Of a stretch of DNA of 64,000 bases, positions 29,691 through 38,305 are shown one piece after another (position 1 is the first letter of the stretch; every line of letters starts with the position of its first letter). The DNA is taken from the NCBI RefSeq assembly GCF_006516965.1, contig NZ_VHLH01000010.1, positions 62,001-126,000 of the forward strand, written 5' to 3'. Origin of the DNA: Pararhizobium mangrovi. GTDB taxonomy: Bacteria; Pseudomonadota; Alphaproteobacteria; Rhizobiales; Rhizobiaceae. A program made the translations under genes and the position numbers. Below the pieces are notes generated by a model. It was given only the letters and a program-made list of their open reading frames with translations. It searched no databases and was not told the DNA's origin.

Positions 29691-32147
29691 TCAGTCGTTT
29701 CCGCCGGGCAGGGCGTAGGCCACGACCTGGTCGCTGACCTTGGGCGCGATAATCGAGTTGCCGCCGACGGCGAAGACGACGTACTGCTTGCCCTTGTAGG
29801 TGTAGATCGCCGGCATCGAGACGGCTGGCGCGTCCACGTTGGCGCGCCACAGCACCTTGCCGCTCTTCAGATCGAGTGCACGGACACGGGAGTCCATGGA
29901 AGCGCCGATGAAGATCAGCCCCGACTTCGTGATCGCCGGCGCGCCGATCGTCACCGATCCCCAGGATTTCGGCATGTAGAAGCCGTATTTCTGGACCTGG
30001 CCGAACGGATGCTTCCACAGGAGGTCGCCCGTGTTCATGTCGTAGGCGGAGATCGTGCCGTAAGGCGGCTTCCAGCAGGGCATGCCTGCCCAGTTGAGGA
30101 ACGTCTCGAGGTGGAACGCGTAGGGTGCGCCTTCCATCGCGTAGTCGCCCGAGGTCTCCCCGTTCTTCTTGGCGTCCTCGTAGTCCTTGCGCTTGATCAG
30201 CTGGTAGATCTGGACGACGTGGTTGGCGTTGACGACGTAGGTTCCGTTCGTCGGGTCGACGGCACCGCCGCCCCACTCGACACCGCCCGTCGTCGGCGGG
30301 AAGGTCAGCGTACCCTGAAGGCTCGGCGGCGTGAACTTGCCGTCGTCGCGCAGCTTCTTCGCCTTGCGCGAACACGCACCGAAACTGACGGCGTCGGCGA
30401 GCTTCGAAACGCCCGGCCAGTTCGCGCCGATGACGGGTTCCGGCCGATCGACGAAGGGCTGCGTCGGAGACGCCTGCTCGCCCGGAACGTCGGACTTGGG
30501 AACCTTGCGCTCCTCGATCGGGAAGATCGGCTTGCCGGTCTTGCGATTGAGAACGTAGAGGAAGCCCTGTTTCGACGACTGGACGAGGGCGGGCACCTTC
30601 TTGCCGTCGACCGTCAGGTCGACGAGCGTCGGCGGTGCATCGGTGTCGACGTCCCAGATGTCGTGATGGACGAGCTGGCGGCTCCATACGACCTTGCCCG
30701 TATCGGCGTTCAACGCCGTGACCGACGTCGCGAGCGGCAATTTTTCCTTACGATTGCCACCGTAGAAATTCGGGCTCGGCGAACTCACCGGTATGTAGAG
30801 GAGCCCGGTTTCCGGATCGATCGACATCGAAGCCCACACGTTCGAGGTGCCGGTCTTGGAGATTACCTCCTTCGGCAGGGCGTTGAACGTCCATTTGAGC
30901 TTACCCGTGCGTGCATCGATCGCGAACACCGTTCCGGGCGGTGCGGCCGCGTCCGTCCAGTCCTTGCCGGCCCAGCCGAGATAGAGCGTGTCGTGATAGA
31001 CCGTCGGCGGCTGAAGAAGCGAAAGCGGCCACTTGTCGTTGGTCGTGTTCCACTTGTTGACGTCGAGGACGCCCTTGTCGGCGAAGTTCTCGCAGGGCTT
31101 GCCCGTATCAGCGTCGACCGCGAAAAGCTTCGCGTCCATCGAGCCGATATAGACGATTTTCTGACAGGTCTTCGACGAATCGGGATTGTCGGCCTGCCAG
31201 TAGGCGACACCGCGGTTCTTCAGATCCGGCTGGGTCAGCGCCTTGAGCTGGGTCTTCGGATTGAACTGCCATTTCTGCCGCCCGGTCGCGGGATCGAGCG
31301 CGATGATGCGGTAGAAGGGCGTGCCGAGATAAAGCGTGTCGTTCACGAAGAGCGGCGTCGCCGACCATACGGTCATCGGCAGCTTGCCGCTGCCGTTCGA
31401 AACGTCGCCGGTGTGCATTTCCCAGGCCTTGGTGAGCTTGGTCACGTTGTTCGGCGTGATCTGTTCGGCGGGCGAATATTTCTGCGCCATCAGATCGCCG
31501 TTGAACGTGTACCAGTCCGTCGGCTTCATCCACTTGTCAGGGCCGGACTTGGCGGTGTTCTGGCTCGCCGGTCCCTGCTTCGTCCGCCCGGCTTCGGCCT
31601 TCGCCGCGCCGTTTCCGTCCGCACCCTGCGCCTTGCCTTGTGCGGAAGGCCCCGAGGTCCCGTCCTCCGGGTTCGCCTGCTGGCCGGCCTGCGAGCCTTG
31701 GGAAGGCTTCGTGGCATTGCCGGAAGAGCCGGAATTCGTCTGACCCGACGACTGGCTGCCGCTCTGCGAACCGGACGCGTCGTCGTTGCCGGTACCGCCC
31801 TGCTTTTGCCCGCCGGAGTTCGAGGTGCCGTTGCCGCCGTCCGCTCCGTCCTCGGAAGACGATGCGTTGTTCCCGCCGTTCCCGTCATTCTGGGAGGAGG
31901 ATGCACCGTTACTGCCCGAATTCGTGGAGCCGGATCCCGAAGCCGCCGAACCCTCAGACCCGCCGCCGGTCGCGTCGGAATTCCCCGCCGGGTTCGTGGA
32001 CGTGCCGGTGTCACCCTGGGTCTGGTTCTGCGTCCGGGATTGGCCGGCGTCGCCTTTCGGTTGCTTCGGCTGCTGGTCCTGCGCGTGGACGGCCGCGAGC
32101 GGCAGCGTGACGGACAGTGCGAGGGAGAAGGCGAAACGGCGGATCAT
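29691..32147 (-). CDS. PQQ-dependent glucose-dehydrogenase-like catalytic protein with long Ser/Gly/Asn-rich linker
   Basis: The 818-residue protein has a signal peptide (about 1-22), a low-complexity Ser/Gly/Asn/Gln-rich region (about 23-205), and an eight-blade PQQ propeller from residue 210. The family residues of membrane glucose dehydrogenase are present: HHDIWDVDTDAPPTL (catalytic Asp region), SSKQGFLYVLNRKTG (Lys), CQKIVYIGSMDAKLFAVDAD and a C-terminal VDAPAVSMPAIYTYKGKQY. It should oxidise glucose or a similar polyol in the periplasm and pass electrons to ubiquinone. It lacks the usual N-terminal membrane helices, which are encoded by the preceding gene with an ATGA overlap. The exact substrate is not proven; quinate dehydrogenases are related. 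Confidence 0.85.
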   Translation of the reverse strand: MIRRFAFSLALSVTLPLAAVHAQDQQPKQPKGDAGQSRTQNQTQGDTGTSTNPAGNSDATGGGSEGSAASGSGSTNSGSNGASSSQNDGNGGNNASSSEDGADGGNGTSNSGGQKQGGTGNDDASGSQSGSQSSGQTNSGSSGNATKPSQGSQAGQQANPEDGTSGPSAQGKAQGADGNGAAKAEAGRTKQGPASQNTAKSGPDKWMKPTDWYTFNGDLMAQKYSPAEQITPNNVTKLTKAWEMHTGDVSNGSGKLPMTVWSATPLFVNDTLYLGTPFYRIIALDPATGRQKWQFNPKTQLKALTQPDLKNRGVAYWQADNPDSSKTCQKIVYIGSMDAKLFAVDADTGKPCENFADKGVLDVNKWNTTNDKWPLSLLQPPTVYHDTLYLGWAGKDWTDAAAPPGTVFAIDARTGKLKWTFNALPKEVISKTGTSNVWASMSIDPETGLLYIPVSSPSPNFYGGNRKEKLPLATSVTALNADTGKVVWSRQLVHHDIWDVDTDAPPTLVDLTVDGKKVPALVQSSKQGFLYVLNRKTGKPIFPIEERKVPKSDVPGEQASPTQPFVDRPEPVIGANWPGVSKLADAVSFGACSRKAKKLRDDGKFTPPSLQGTLTFPPTTGGVEWGGGAVDPTNGTYVVNANHVVQIYQLIKRKDYEDAKKNGETSGDYAMEGAPYAFHLETFLNWAGMPCWKPPYGTISAYDMNTGDLLWKHPFGQVQKYGFYMPKSWGSVTIGAPAITKSGLIFIGASMDSRVRALDLKSGKVLWRANVDAPAVSMPAIYTYKGKQYVVFAVGGNSIIAPKVSDQVVAYALPGGND

Positions 32148-32545
32148 GACAGCACTTCCTTGCGAACGGCTTCCTTGGCGCGTTCTTCCTCACTGGCGTC
32201 GATGGTGGCGTGCACGAACCAGCCGATCAAGGCCACGACCATCGCGATCGCCAGCCAGTAGGCCGCCAGCATGTAGGCGGCGAAGCCGTTGCCGAGAATG
32301 CCGAGCAGCAGGAGAACGTAGAGAATGCCGCTCAGCCAGGCTGGCTTGTTCCACAGGAAAACCATGACGAGCGCGCCGAGAAGAATGAGCACGCTGACGA
32401 CGAGCACGAGACCGGCGCCGTAGGAATAGGCGATCCCGTTTCCGGTATTGACGAAATCGTAGATGGCGATGACCACCGCGGCGAGGGCGGCGACGAACAT
32501 CAGTAAACCGCCGTAGCTTGTGGTGCGCGTGGTCAACTTTGCCAT
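32144..32545 (-). CDS. Four-helix membrane protein, probable anchor of the PQQ dehydrogenase
   Basis: The 133-residue protein has helices at about 12-32, 40-66, 70-92 and 94-112 and a charged C-terminal tail (DASEEERAKEAVRKE). It overlaps the start of the PQQ dehydrogenase by four bases. Its size and helix pattern match the N-terminal membrane domain that is normally part of membrane glucose dehydrogenase, so I infer that the enzyme is split into two chains here. The ATG at 32545 begins MAKLTTRTTSYGG; an open extension upstream to 32860 has no membrane-protein character. Confidence 0.7.
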   Translation of the reverse strand: MAKLTTRTTSYGGLLMFVAALAAVVIAIYDFVNTGNGIAYSYGAGLVLVVSVLILLGALVMVFLWNKPAWLSGILYVLLLLGILGNGFAAYMLAAYWLAIAMVVALIGWFVHATIDASEEERAKEAVRKEVLS

Positions 32546-32871
32546 GGCTTGTCCTGTTCGATGAGATGCACTGCAGAAAACCGTTCGATTCGTGCGAACG
32601 GGCGACCGGATGGCTTCCCGAACGCCGCACGGCGACGGGTCGGAACCGGAACCCGCGCTGAATGACGGTCGAACTGCGAGACCGGCCGGTTTGTTCCTGC
32701 CGGAAACGATGGTAGATATCAACCGTATCTTTCCGGCGCGCGGCTGCGCCGCAGCGAAAAACCGGCATCGCGTCCGGCTTCGATGCGGCGCGCACCGTTG
32801 CACTGGATGGACCTGGCGTAGGCCACCGTAATCGATGCCCGCCAGGGGGGCGGGCACCAAGGGGAGACTTG
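32546..32871. other. 326-base divergent region, PQQ dehydrogenase anchor / BCCT carrier
   Basis: This stretch should hold the promoters of two divergent units. It is GC-rich, and I could not fix -35/-10 elements. A GGGGAG five bases before the BCCT ATG is a good ribosome binding site. No gene or RNA was recognised. Confidence 0.5.
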
Positions 32872-34515
32872 ATGTCCAGAATTAAATATTACCTCAATAC
32901 CCACACGAACCCGCCGGTCTTCCTGGTGTCCGGTGTGGTCATCGTCGGCCTCGTCTTTCTGGCGAGCGTCTTTCCGACCGCGTTCGGCGAATCGGCGAAC
33001 GGCGTGAAGAGCTTCATCACCACCGTTTTCGGCTGGTGGTACATCCTCATCGTCAGCGCCTTCCTCATCTTCACGATCTACCTGGCCTTCAGCCGCTACG
33101 GCTCCATCAAGCTCGGCAAGGACGACGAGGAACCGGAGTGGAGCCGCTGGTCCTGGTTCTCGATGCTGTTCACGGCCGGCATGGGCATCGGCCTCGTCTA
33201 TTACGGCGTCGCCGAACCCGTGATGCACTTCAAGAACCCGCCGGTCGGTCAGGGGCAGACCGCCGACGCCGCCATGGAGGCGATGAACCTCACCTATTAC
33301 CACTGGGCGATGCATCCGTGGGCGATCTACATCATCGTCGGCATGTCGGTCGGCTATTTCTGCTTCCGGCATGACCTGCCGCTGCGTCCGGCCGCCGCGC
33401 TCTATCCGCTGATCGGCGAGAAGGGGCTTTACGGCTGGATCGGCAACCTCGTCGACATCCTCGCAGTATTCGGCACGCTCTTCGGACTGGCGACCTCGCT
33501 CGGCCTCGGGGCAGGGCAGATCAATACAGGCCTCAACCAGCTCTTCGGCCTGCCGGAAGGGCCGGTCGAACAGGTGTTCATCATCGCTGCCGTGACGAGC
33601 GTCGCGGTGACTTCGGTCATGCTCGGCGTCGATGCCGGTATCCGCCGGCTTTCGGTCATCAACATGTATCTCGCGATCGCGCTGGCGATCGTCGTGTTCG
33701 TCGTCGGGCCGACGCTCTTCATCCTCGACTTCACGATGGGTTCGACCGGATACTACGTCCAGAACCTCGTTCGCACGTCGCTCAGGATGTTCACCTTCAA
33801 CGAGGACGGGTCGAGCTTCATGGAAAGCTGGACGCTGTTCTACTGGGGCTGGTGGATCGCGTGGTCGCCCTTCGTCGGCATGTTCATCGCCAGGGTCTCG
33901 CGTGGGCGCACCATCCGCGAGTTCATCGCCGGCTGCCTGCTCGCGCCGACGCTGGCTTCGATCGTCTGGTTCACGATCTTCGGCGGAAGCGCGCTGCACA
34001 TGCTTCTGACCAAGGTTCCGGGTGCGCAAGCCCTGCTCGATGCGGGCACGACCGATTCGCTCTTCGTGCTTCTCCAGCAGCTTTCGCTTCCTTCGGTCAT
34101 CGCCTGGCTCCTGTCGCTGCTCGGCGTCGTCGTGGTGGCGATCTTCTTCGCCACCTCTTCGGACTCCGGCTCGCTCGTGGTCGACATGCTGACCAATGGC
34201 GGCGATCCGGACCCGATCTGGCAGCAGCGCCTCTTCTGGGCGGTGCTCGAAGGCGTCGTCGCGGCGATCCTGCTTCTGGCCGGTGCTGCGACCGGCGGCG
34301 ATCCGCTGAGCGCGTTGCAGACGGCATCCGTCAGCACGGGGTTGCCGTTCTCGATCGTCATCGCCTTCATGGCGTGGGCGCTGCTGCGTTCGCTCCGTCA
34401 GGAGCCGCGCTTTCAAAAGCCGGAGCAGCACTGGCGCCGCGAGGTCCTGAAGGATTCCGAAGTGCGCTGGGCCGGCAAGGCACGCGTCGCGCCGACGCCT
34501 TCCGACAAGGCGTGA
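32872..34515 (+). CDS. BCCT-family betaine/choline/carnitine-type transporter
   Basis: The 547-residue, roughly twelve-helix inner-membrane protein has the BCCT signatures GMGIGLVYYGVAEP (about residue 106) and FYWGWWIAWSPFVGMFIA with SRGRTIREF (about 322-350). BCCT carriers import quaternary-ammonium osmolytes or precursors using Na+ or H+; choline or betaine is likely, but the substrate is not readable. A TTG one codon earlier is possible, but the ATG at 32872 has GGGGAG five bases away. It is followed by a terminator and then the NAGGN osmolyte genes, so an osmotic-stress role fits. Confidence 0.92.
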   Translation: MSRIKYYLNTHTNPPVFLVSGVVIVGLVFLASVFPTAFGESANGVKSFITTVFGWWYILIVSAFLIFTIYLAFSRYGSIKLGKDDEEPEWSRWSWFSMLFTAGMGIGLVYYGVAEPVMHFKNPPVGQGQTADAAMEAMNLTYYHWAMHPWAIYIIVGMSVGYFCFRHDLPLRPAAALYPLIGEKGLYGWIGNLVDILAVFGTLFGLATSLGLGAGQINTGLNQLFGLPEGPVEQVFIIAAVTSVAVTSVMLGVDAGIRRLSVINMYLAIALAIVVFVVGPTLFILDFTMGSTGYYVQNLVRTSLRMFTFNEDGSSFMESWTLFYWGWWIAWSPFVGMFIARVSRGRTIREFIAGCLLAPTLASIVWFTIFGGSALHMLLTKVPGAQALLDAGTTDSLFVLLQQLSLPSVIAWLLSLLGVVVVAIFFATSSDSGSLVVDMLTNGGDPDPIWQQRLFWAVLEGVVAAILLLAGAATGGDPLSALQTASVSTGLPFSIVIAFMAWALLRSLRQEPRFQKPEQHWRREVLKDSEVRWAGKARVAPTPSDKA

Positions 34516-34535
34516 CCGGCTGACCATGCCATCGG

Positions 34536-34565
34536 GAGCGGCCTCCTCGTGGGGGCCGCTCTTTC
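34536..34565 (+). terminator. Intrinsic terminator after the BCCT gene
   Basis: GAGCGGCC (34536-34543) pairs with GGCCGCTC (34554-34561) around a ten-base loop, followed by TTTCC. It lies 21 bases after the stop codon. Confidence 0.8.
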
Positions 34566-34664
34566 CTGCCGCGGCGTTCGAGTTGCGGACGGGCACGCTC
34601 ACGCTTCGCTCACGAAGGGGCGAACGCGCCTCCAAAACCGCCTCGGCACCGGGGATGATCCATC

Positions 34665-36440
34665 ATGTGCGGGATATGCGGCGAGATACGGTTCGACGGC
34701 GAAGCGGCTTCCGCCGCGACCGTCGCTGCGATGAGCGAAGCACTCGCTCGCCGTGGGCCGGACGATTCCGGCATCGTCATGCGCGGGCGCGTCGGCTTCG
34801 GCCATCGTCGCCTCGGCATCATCGACCTTTCGGCGAACGCCAAACAGCCGATGGTAGACGCCGCCCTCGGCCTGACTATCGCCTTCAACGGCTGTATCTA
34901 CAATTATTCCGAACTGCGCGAACAACTGGAAACGGCCGGCTACCGCTTCTTCTCGCACGGCGACACGGAAGTCATTCTCAAGGCCTGGCACGCGTGGGGC
35001 GAAGCGTGCCTCGAACGCTTCAACGGCATGTTCGCCTTCGTCATCCACGAGCGCGACACGGGCCGCATCGCCATGGCGCGCGATCGCTTCGGCATCAAGC
35101 CGCTTTATCTCGCCGAAAACGGCAGACGGCTGCGCTTTGCTTCTTCGCTGCCGGCGCTGCTTGCAGCCGGCGACGTCGATACGGCGCTCGATCGCATCGC
35201 GCTCGACCATTACATGGCCTTCCACGCCGTCGTTCCCGCACCGAGAACGATCCTTGCCGGCGTGCGCAAGCTGCCGCCGGCGACGCTGCGGGTGATCGAG
35301 GCCGACGGAACGCAGCGTGATACCCGCTACTGGCAAGCCCGCTTCGAGCGTGATCCGGCCGATGCGCAGATCGGCGCCGGGGAATGGCGCGACCGGGTGC
35401 TTGCCGCGCTACGGCTGGCCGTTGAACGGCGGATGGTCTCCGACGTGCCCGTCGGCGTGCTTCTTTCCGGCGGTGTCGATTCCTCGCTGATCGTCGCGCT
35501 TCTTGCCGAGGCCGGGCAGCGCGACCTGATGACGTTTTCCGTCGGCTTCGAAGAGGCGAACGGCGAGAAAGGCGACGAGTTTGCCTACTCCGACCTTGTC
35601 GCCGGGCATTTCGGGACGAACCATCGACAGATCTTCGTACCCTCGCAGCGGCTGATGTCGGTGCTGCCGGAGACCATCGCCGCCATGTCGGAGCCGATGG
35701 TCTCCTACGACAATGTCGGCTTTTATCTGCTGGCCGAGGAAGTCTCGAAGCACGTCAAGGTGGTCCAGTCGGGGCAGGGGGCGGACGAAGTGTTCGGCGG
35801 TTACCACTGGTATCCTCCGCTCGCCGGCTCGCGGGACGCACTGGCGGACTACGCGGGCATCTTCTTCGATCGCGACCACGCCACGCTGAAGCGCCAGCTC
35901 GCTTCGGGCTGGTGTCCGGACAAGGACGAGGCGCGGGCCTTCGTTGCCGAGCAGTTCGCGGCGGCCGGCGCCGAAACGGCCGTCGACAAGGCGCTGCGGC
36001 TCGACACGACTGTCATGCTGGTGGACGATCCGGTCAAGCGCGTCGACAACATGACCATGGCGTGGGGGCTGGAGGCGCGCGTGCCGTTCCTCGACCACGA
36101 GCTCGTCGAGCTTGCCGGGCGCATTCCGCCGGAAGAAAAGCTGAAGGACGGCGGCAAGGGCGTGCTCAAGGATGTCGCTCGGCTCCTCGTCCCGAACGCG
36201 GTGATCGACCGCAAGAAGGGCTATTTCCCGGTACCGCAGCTCAAATACATCGACGGTCCCTATCTCGATCTGGTGCGCGACGCGCTGACCAGCCGGCGGG
36301 CGAAGGAGCGCGGCCTCTTCGACGAGCGCTATCTGGACACGCTTTTCGCGGCGCCGGCCGAACACATCACGCCGCTTAGAGGTTCGGAACTGTGGCAGGC
36401 CGGTCTTCTGGAGATGTGGCTGCAGGCGCATGGTATCTGA
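34665..36440 (+). CDS. asnO: N-acetylglutaminylglutamine amidotransferase (AsnO, asparagine-synthase family)
   Basis: The 591-residue protein begins MCGICGEIRF, so Cys2 is the glutaminase nucleophile, and has RRGPDDSG and the synthetase P-loop motif LSGGVDSS near residue 267. With the two genes after it, it forms the conserved amidotransferase-acetyltransferase-M42-hydrolase trio that makes the osmolyte N-acetylglutaminylglutamine amide. AsnO is thought to add the terminal amide. The next gene has an alternative ATG overlapping its stop. The family match rests on gene order as well as on motifs, and ordinary asparagine synthetase is the less likely alternative. Confidence 0.88.
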   Translation: MCGICGEIRFDGEAASAATVAAMSEALARRGPDDSGIVMRGRVGFGHRRLGIIDLSANAKQPMVDAALGLTIAFNGCIYNYSELREQLETAGYRFFSHGDTEVILKAWHAWGEACLERFNGMFAFVIHERDTGRIAMARDRFGIKPLYLAENGRRLRFASSLPALLAAGDVDTALDRIALDHYMAFHAVVPAPRTILAGVRKLPPATLRVIEADGTQRDTRYWQARFERDPADAQIGAGEWRDRVLAALRLAVERRMVSDVPVGVLLSGGVDSSLIVALLAEAGQRDLMTFSVGFEEANGEKGDEFAYSDLVAGHFGTNHRQIFVPSQRLMSVLPETIAAMSEPMVSYDNVGFYLLAEEVSKHVKVVQSGQGADEVFGGYHWYPPLAGSRDALADYAGIFFDRDHATLKRQLASGWCPDKDEARAFVAEQFAAAGAETAVDKALRLDTTVMLVDDPVKRVDNMTMAWGLEARVPFLDHELVELAGRIPPEEKLKDGGKGVLKDVARLLVPNAVIDRKKGYFPVPQLKYIDGPYLDLVRDALTSRRAKERGLFDERYLDTLFAAPAEHITPLRGSELWQAGLLEMWLQAHGI

Positions 36441-36465
36441 GGGCAGGAGGAAGCGAAGCATCGCC

Positions 36466-38274
36466 ATGGCCAGAACGGACAGGAAGGCGGGCGATACCGG
36501 CCAGTCCCGCCAGGCACAGGTACAGGCGCACCGGCCGGGTCGCACGCGCAAGGAAGAGACGAAGTCCGCCGTTCCCACGGGGGAAGTCGATACGGACCGC
36601 ATGCGCGAGAACTTCGTGCTGGAATGCGGCTGGGGTCGGCTCCTTTTCGGGCAGACCTTTGCAACCGGCGCCGCCATGCTGGAGGCGATCCGCGACGAAG
36701 CGCCGGAGCGGCGCGACATCGCCTTTTACATTCGCGACCCGCACGTCCTGCTTTCGATGGCGCCGCAGGAGCTTTTCCTCGACCCCTCGCACACCTTCCG
36801 TCTGGATCTTGCGACTTACCAGCCGTCGAACGAGGCGCATTCGGGCTTTTGCATCCGCAGGCTCGTTTCCGAACACGATGCGGACGCCGTCAACACCATC
36901 TACGAATCCCGCGGCATGATCCCCGTTCAGCCCGCCTTCTTCTGGGCGAACCGGGAAAGCCGTGTCCTGACCTATCTCGTCGCCGAGGACGTGGCGACGG
37001 GTGCGCTCGTCGGCACGGTGACGGGCGTCGATCACGTGCAGGCTTTCGACGATCCCGAAAAGGGCACCTCGCTGTGGTGCCTCGCCGTGGACGCGCAGGC
37101 GCATGCGCCCGGTATCGGCGAAGCACTGGTACGCCGTCTCGCAGAGCACTATGCCGTGTGCGGGGCGCGGTACATGGACCTTTCCGTTCTGCACGACAAC
37201 GCCCAGGCGATCGCGCTCTACGAGAAGATCGGCTTCGATCGCGTTCCGGTCTTCGCGATGAAGCGCAAGAACCCGATCAACGAGAAGCTCTACGCATCGC
37301 CGCTCGGTGACTACGACGCTCTCAACCCCTATGCGCGCATCATCGTCGACGAGGCGCGCCGGCGCGGCATCCATGCGGAGGTGACGGACCCGCAGGGCGG
37401 CTTTTTCCGCCTGACCTTCGGCGGTCGCGGCATCCGTTGCCGGGAGTCGCTGTCCGACATGACGAGCGGCGTCGCCATGTCGATCTGCGACGACAAGGCT
37501 GTCACGCGCCGCGTCGCCGCGCGCGCCGAGCTCGCGGTGCCCGAGCAGATCGAGGCCGGTGCCGACGAGGATGTGATCGCAGCTTTTCTCGAACGCCATG
37601 GAAGCGTCGTCGTCAAGCCGGCGCGCGGCGAACAGGGCCGCGGCGTCCACGTCGATCTGACGACGATGGCGGAGGTGCGAACGGCGATCGGGGCCGCGCG
37701 TCTCGTTTGCGAGCGCGTCCTCGTCGAGGCCTGCTTCAAGGGGCAGGACCTGCGCCTCGTCGTCATCGACTTCAAGCTCGTCGCCGCGGCGATCCGCCGG
37801 CCGGCCCATGTCGTCGGCGACGGCGTCCGGACGCTCGCCGATCTGATCCGGCGGCAGTCCCGTCGACGTTCGGCCGCGACGGGCGGCGAGAGTTCCATTC
37901 CACTCGATGCCGAAACGCAACGCTGCCTGGAGAGCCAGGGCATGGCCTACGACTTCGTGCCGGAGGCCGGCCGCGATGTCGCCGTACGCCGGACCGCGAA
38001 CCTGCATACCGGCGGTTCGATCCACGACGTGACGGGCATCGCCCACCCCCGCCTCGTCGAGGCGGCCTGCCGCATCGCGCGCGCCATCGACATTCCCGTC
38101 GTCGGCATCGACTTCATGGTACGCGAGCCGAGCGAGCCGGACTACGTCTTCATCGAGGCGAACGAGCGGCCCGGTCTTGCCAATCACGAGCCGCAGCCGA
38201 CGGCGCAGCGCTTCGTCGATCTTCTCTTTCCCTTGTCGCGACCTGAATCGGTCAGTAAGGCCATGCGCGGATGA
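36466..38274 (+). CDS. ngg: N-acetylglutaminylglutamine synthetase (GNAT plus ATP-grasp)
   Basis: The 602-residue protein has a charged N-terminal region, a GNAT acetyltransferase domain (about 105-265, with LWCLAVDAQAHAPGIGEALV and DLSVLHDNAQAIALYEKIGF) and a C-terminal ATP-grasp ligase (about 310-595, with VVKPARGEQGRGVHVD and EANERPGLANHEP). This fusion is the hallmark of the enzyme that acetylates glutamine and joins it to a second glutamine. The start is uncertain: ATG 36430 overlaps the asnO stop, while ATG 36466 has AGGAGG 15 bases upstream and removes an odd extension. It is the middle gene of the NAGGN trio. Confidence 0.88.
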   Translation: MARTDRKAGDTGQSRQAQVQAHRPGRTRKEETKSAVPTGEVDTDRMRENFVLECGWGRLLFGQTFATGAAMLEAIRDEAPERRDIAFYIRDPHVLLSMAPQELFLDPSHTFRLDLATYQPSNEAHSGFCIRRLVSEHDADAVNTIYESRGMIPVQPAFFWANRESRVLTYLVAEDVATGALVGTVTGVDHVQAFDDPEKGTSLWCLAVDAQAHAPGIGEALVRRLAEHYAVCGARYMDLSVLHDNAQAIALYEKIGFDRVPVFAMKRKNPINEKLYASPLGDYDALNPYARIIVDEARRRGIHAEVTDPQGGFFRLTFGGRGIRCRESLSDMTSGVAMSICDDKAVTRRVAARAELAVPEQIEAGADEDVIAAFLERHGSVVVKPARGEQGRGVHVDLTTMAEVRTAIGAARLVCERVLVEACFKGQDLRLVVIDFKLVAAAIRRPAHVVGDGVRTLADLIRRQSRRRSAATGGESSIPLDAETQRCLESQGMAYDFVPEAGRDVAVRRTANLHTGGSIHDVTGIAHPRLVEAACRIARAIDIPVVGIDFMVREPSEPDYVFIEANERPGLANHEPQPTAQRFVDLLFPLSRPESVSKAMRG

Positions 38275-38305
38275 ATGCGTGCAAACCACAGGAGAAGCGG
38301 CGGTC

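Noticed and set aside
31500-32080. Tandem repeat or sequencing artefact in the Ser/Gly/Asn-rich part of the PQQ dehydrogenase
   Set aside because: The frame stays open, the residues vary without a fixed repeat unit, and the gene continues normally into the propeller.
32719-34635. Open frame of about 640 codons on the minus strand across the BCCT gene
   Set aside because: Extremely charged sequence complementary to a well-supported membrane carrier; no initiation signal.
36376-38289. Open frame of about 640 codons on the minus strand across ngg
   Set aside because: The plus strand has the GNAT and ATP-grasp domains of the NAGGN synthetase; the minus frame is a shadow.
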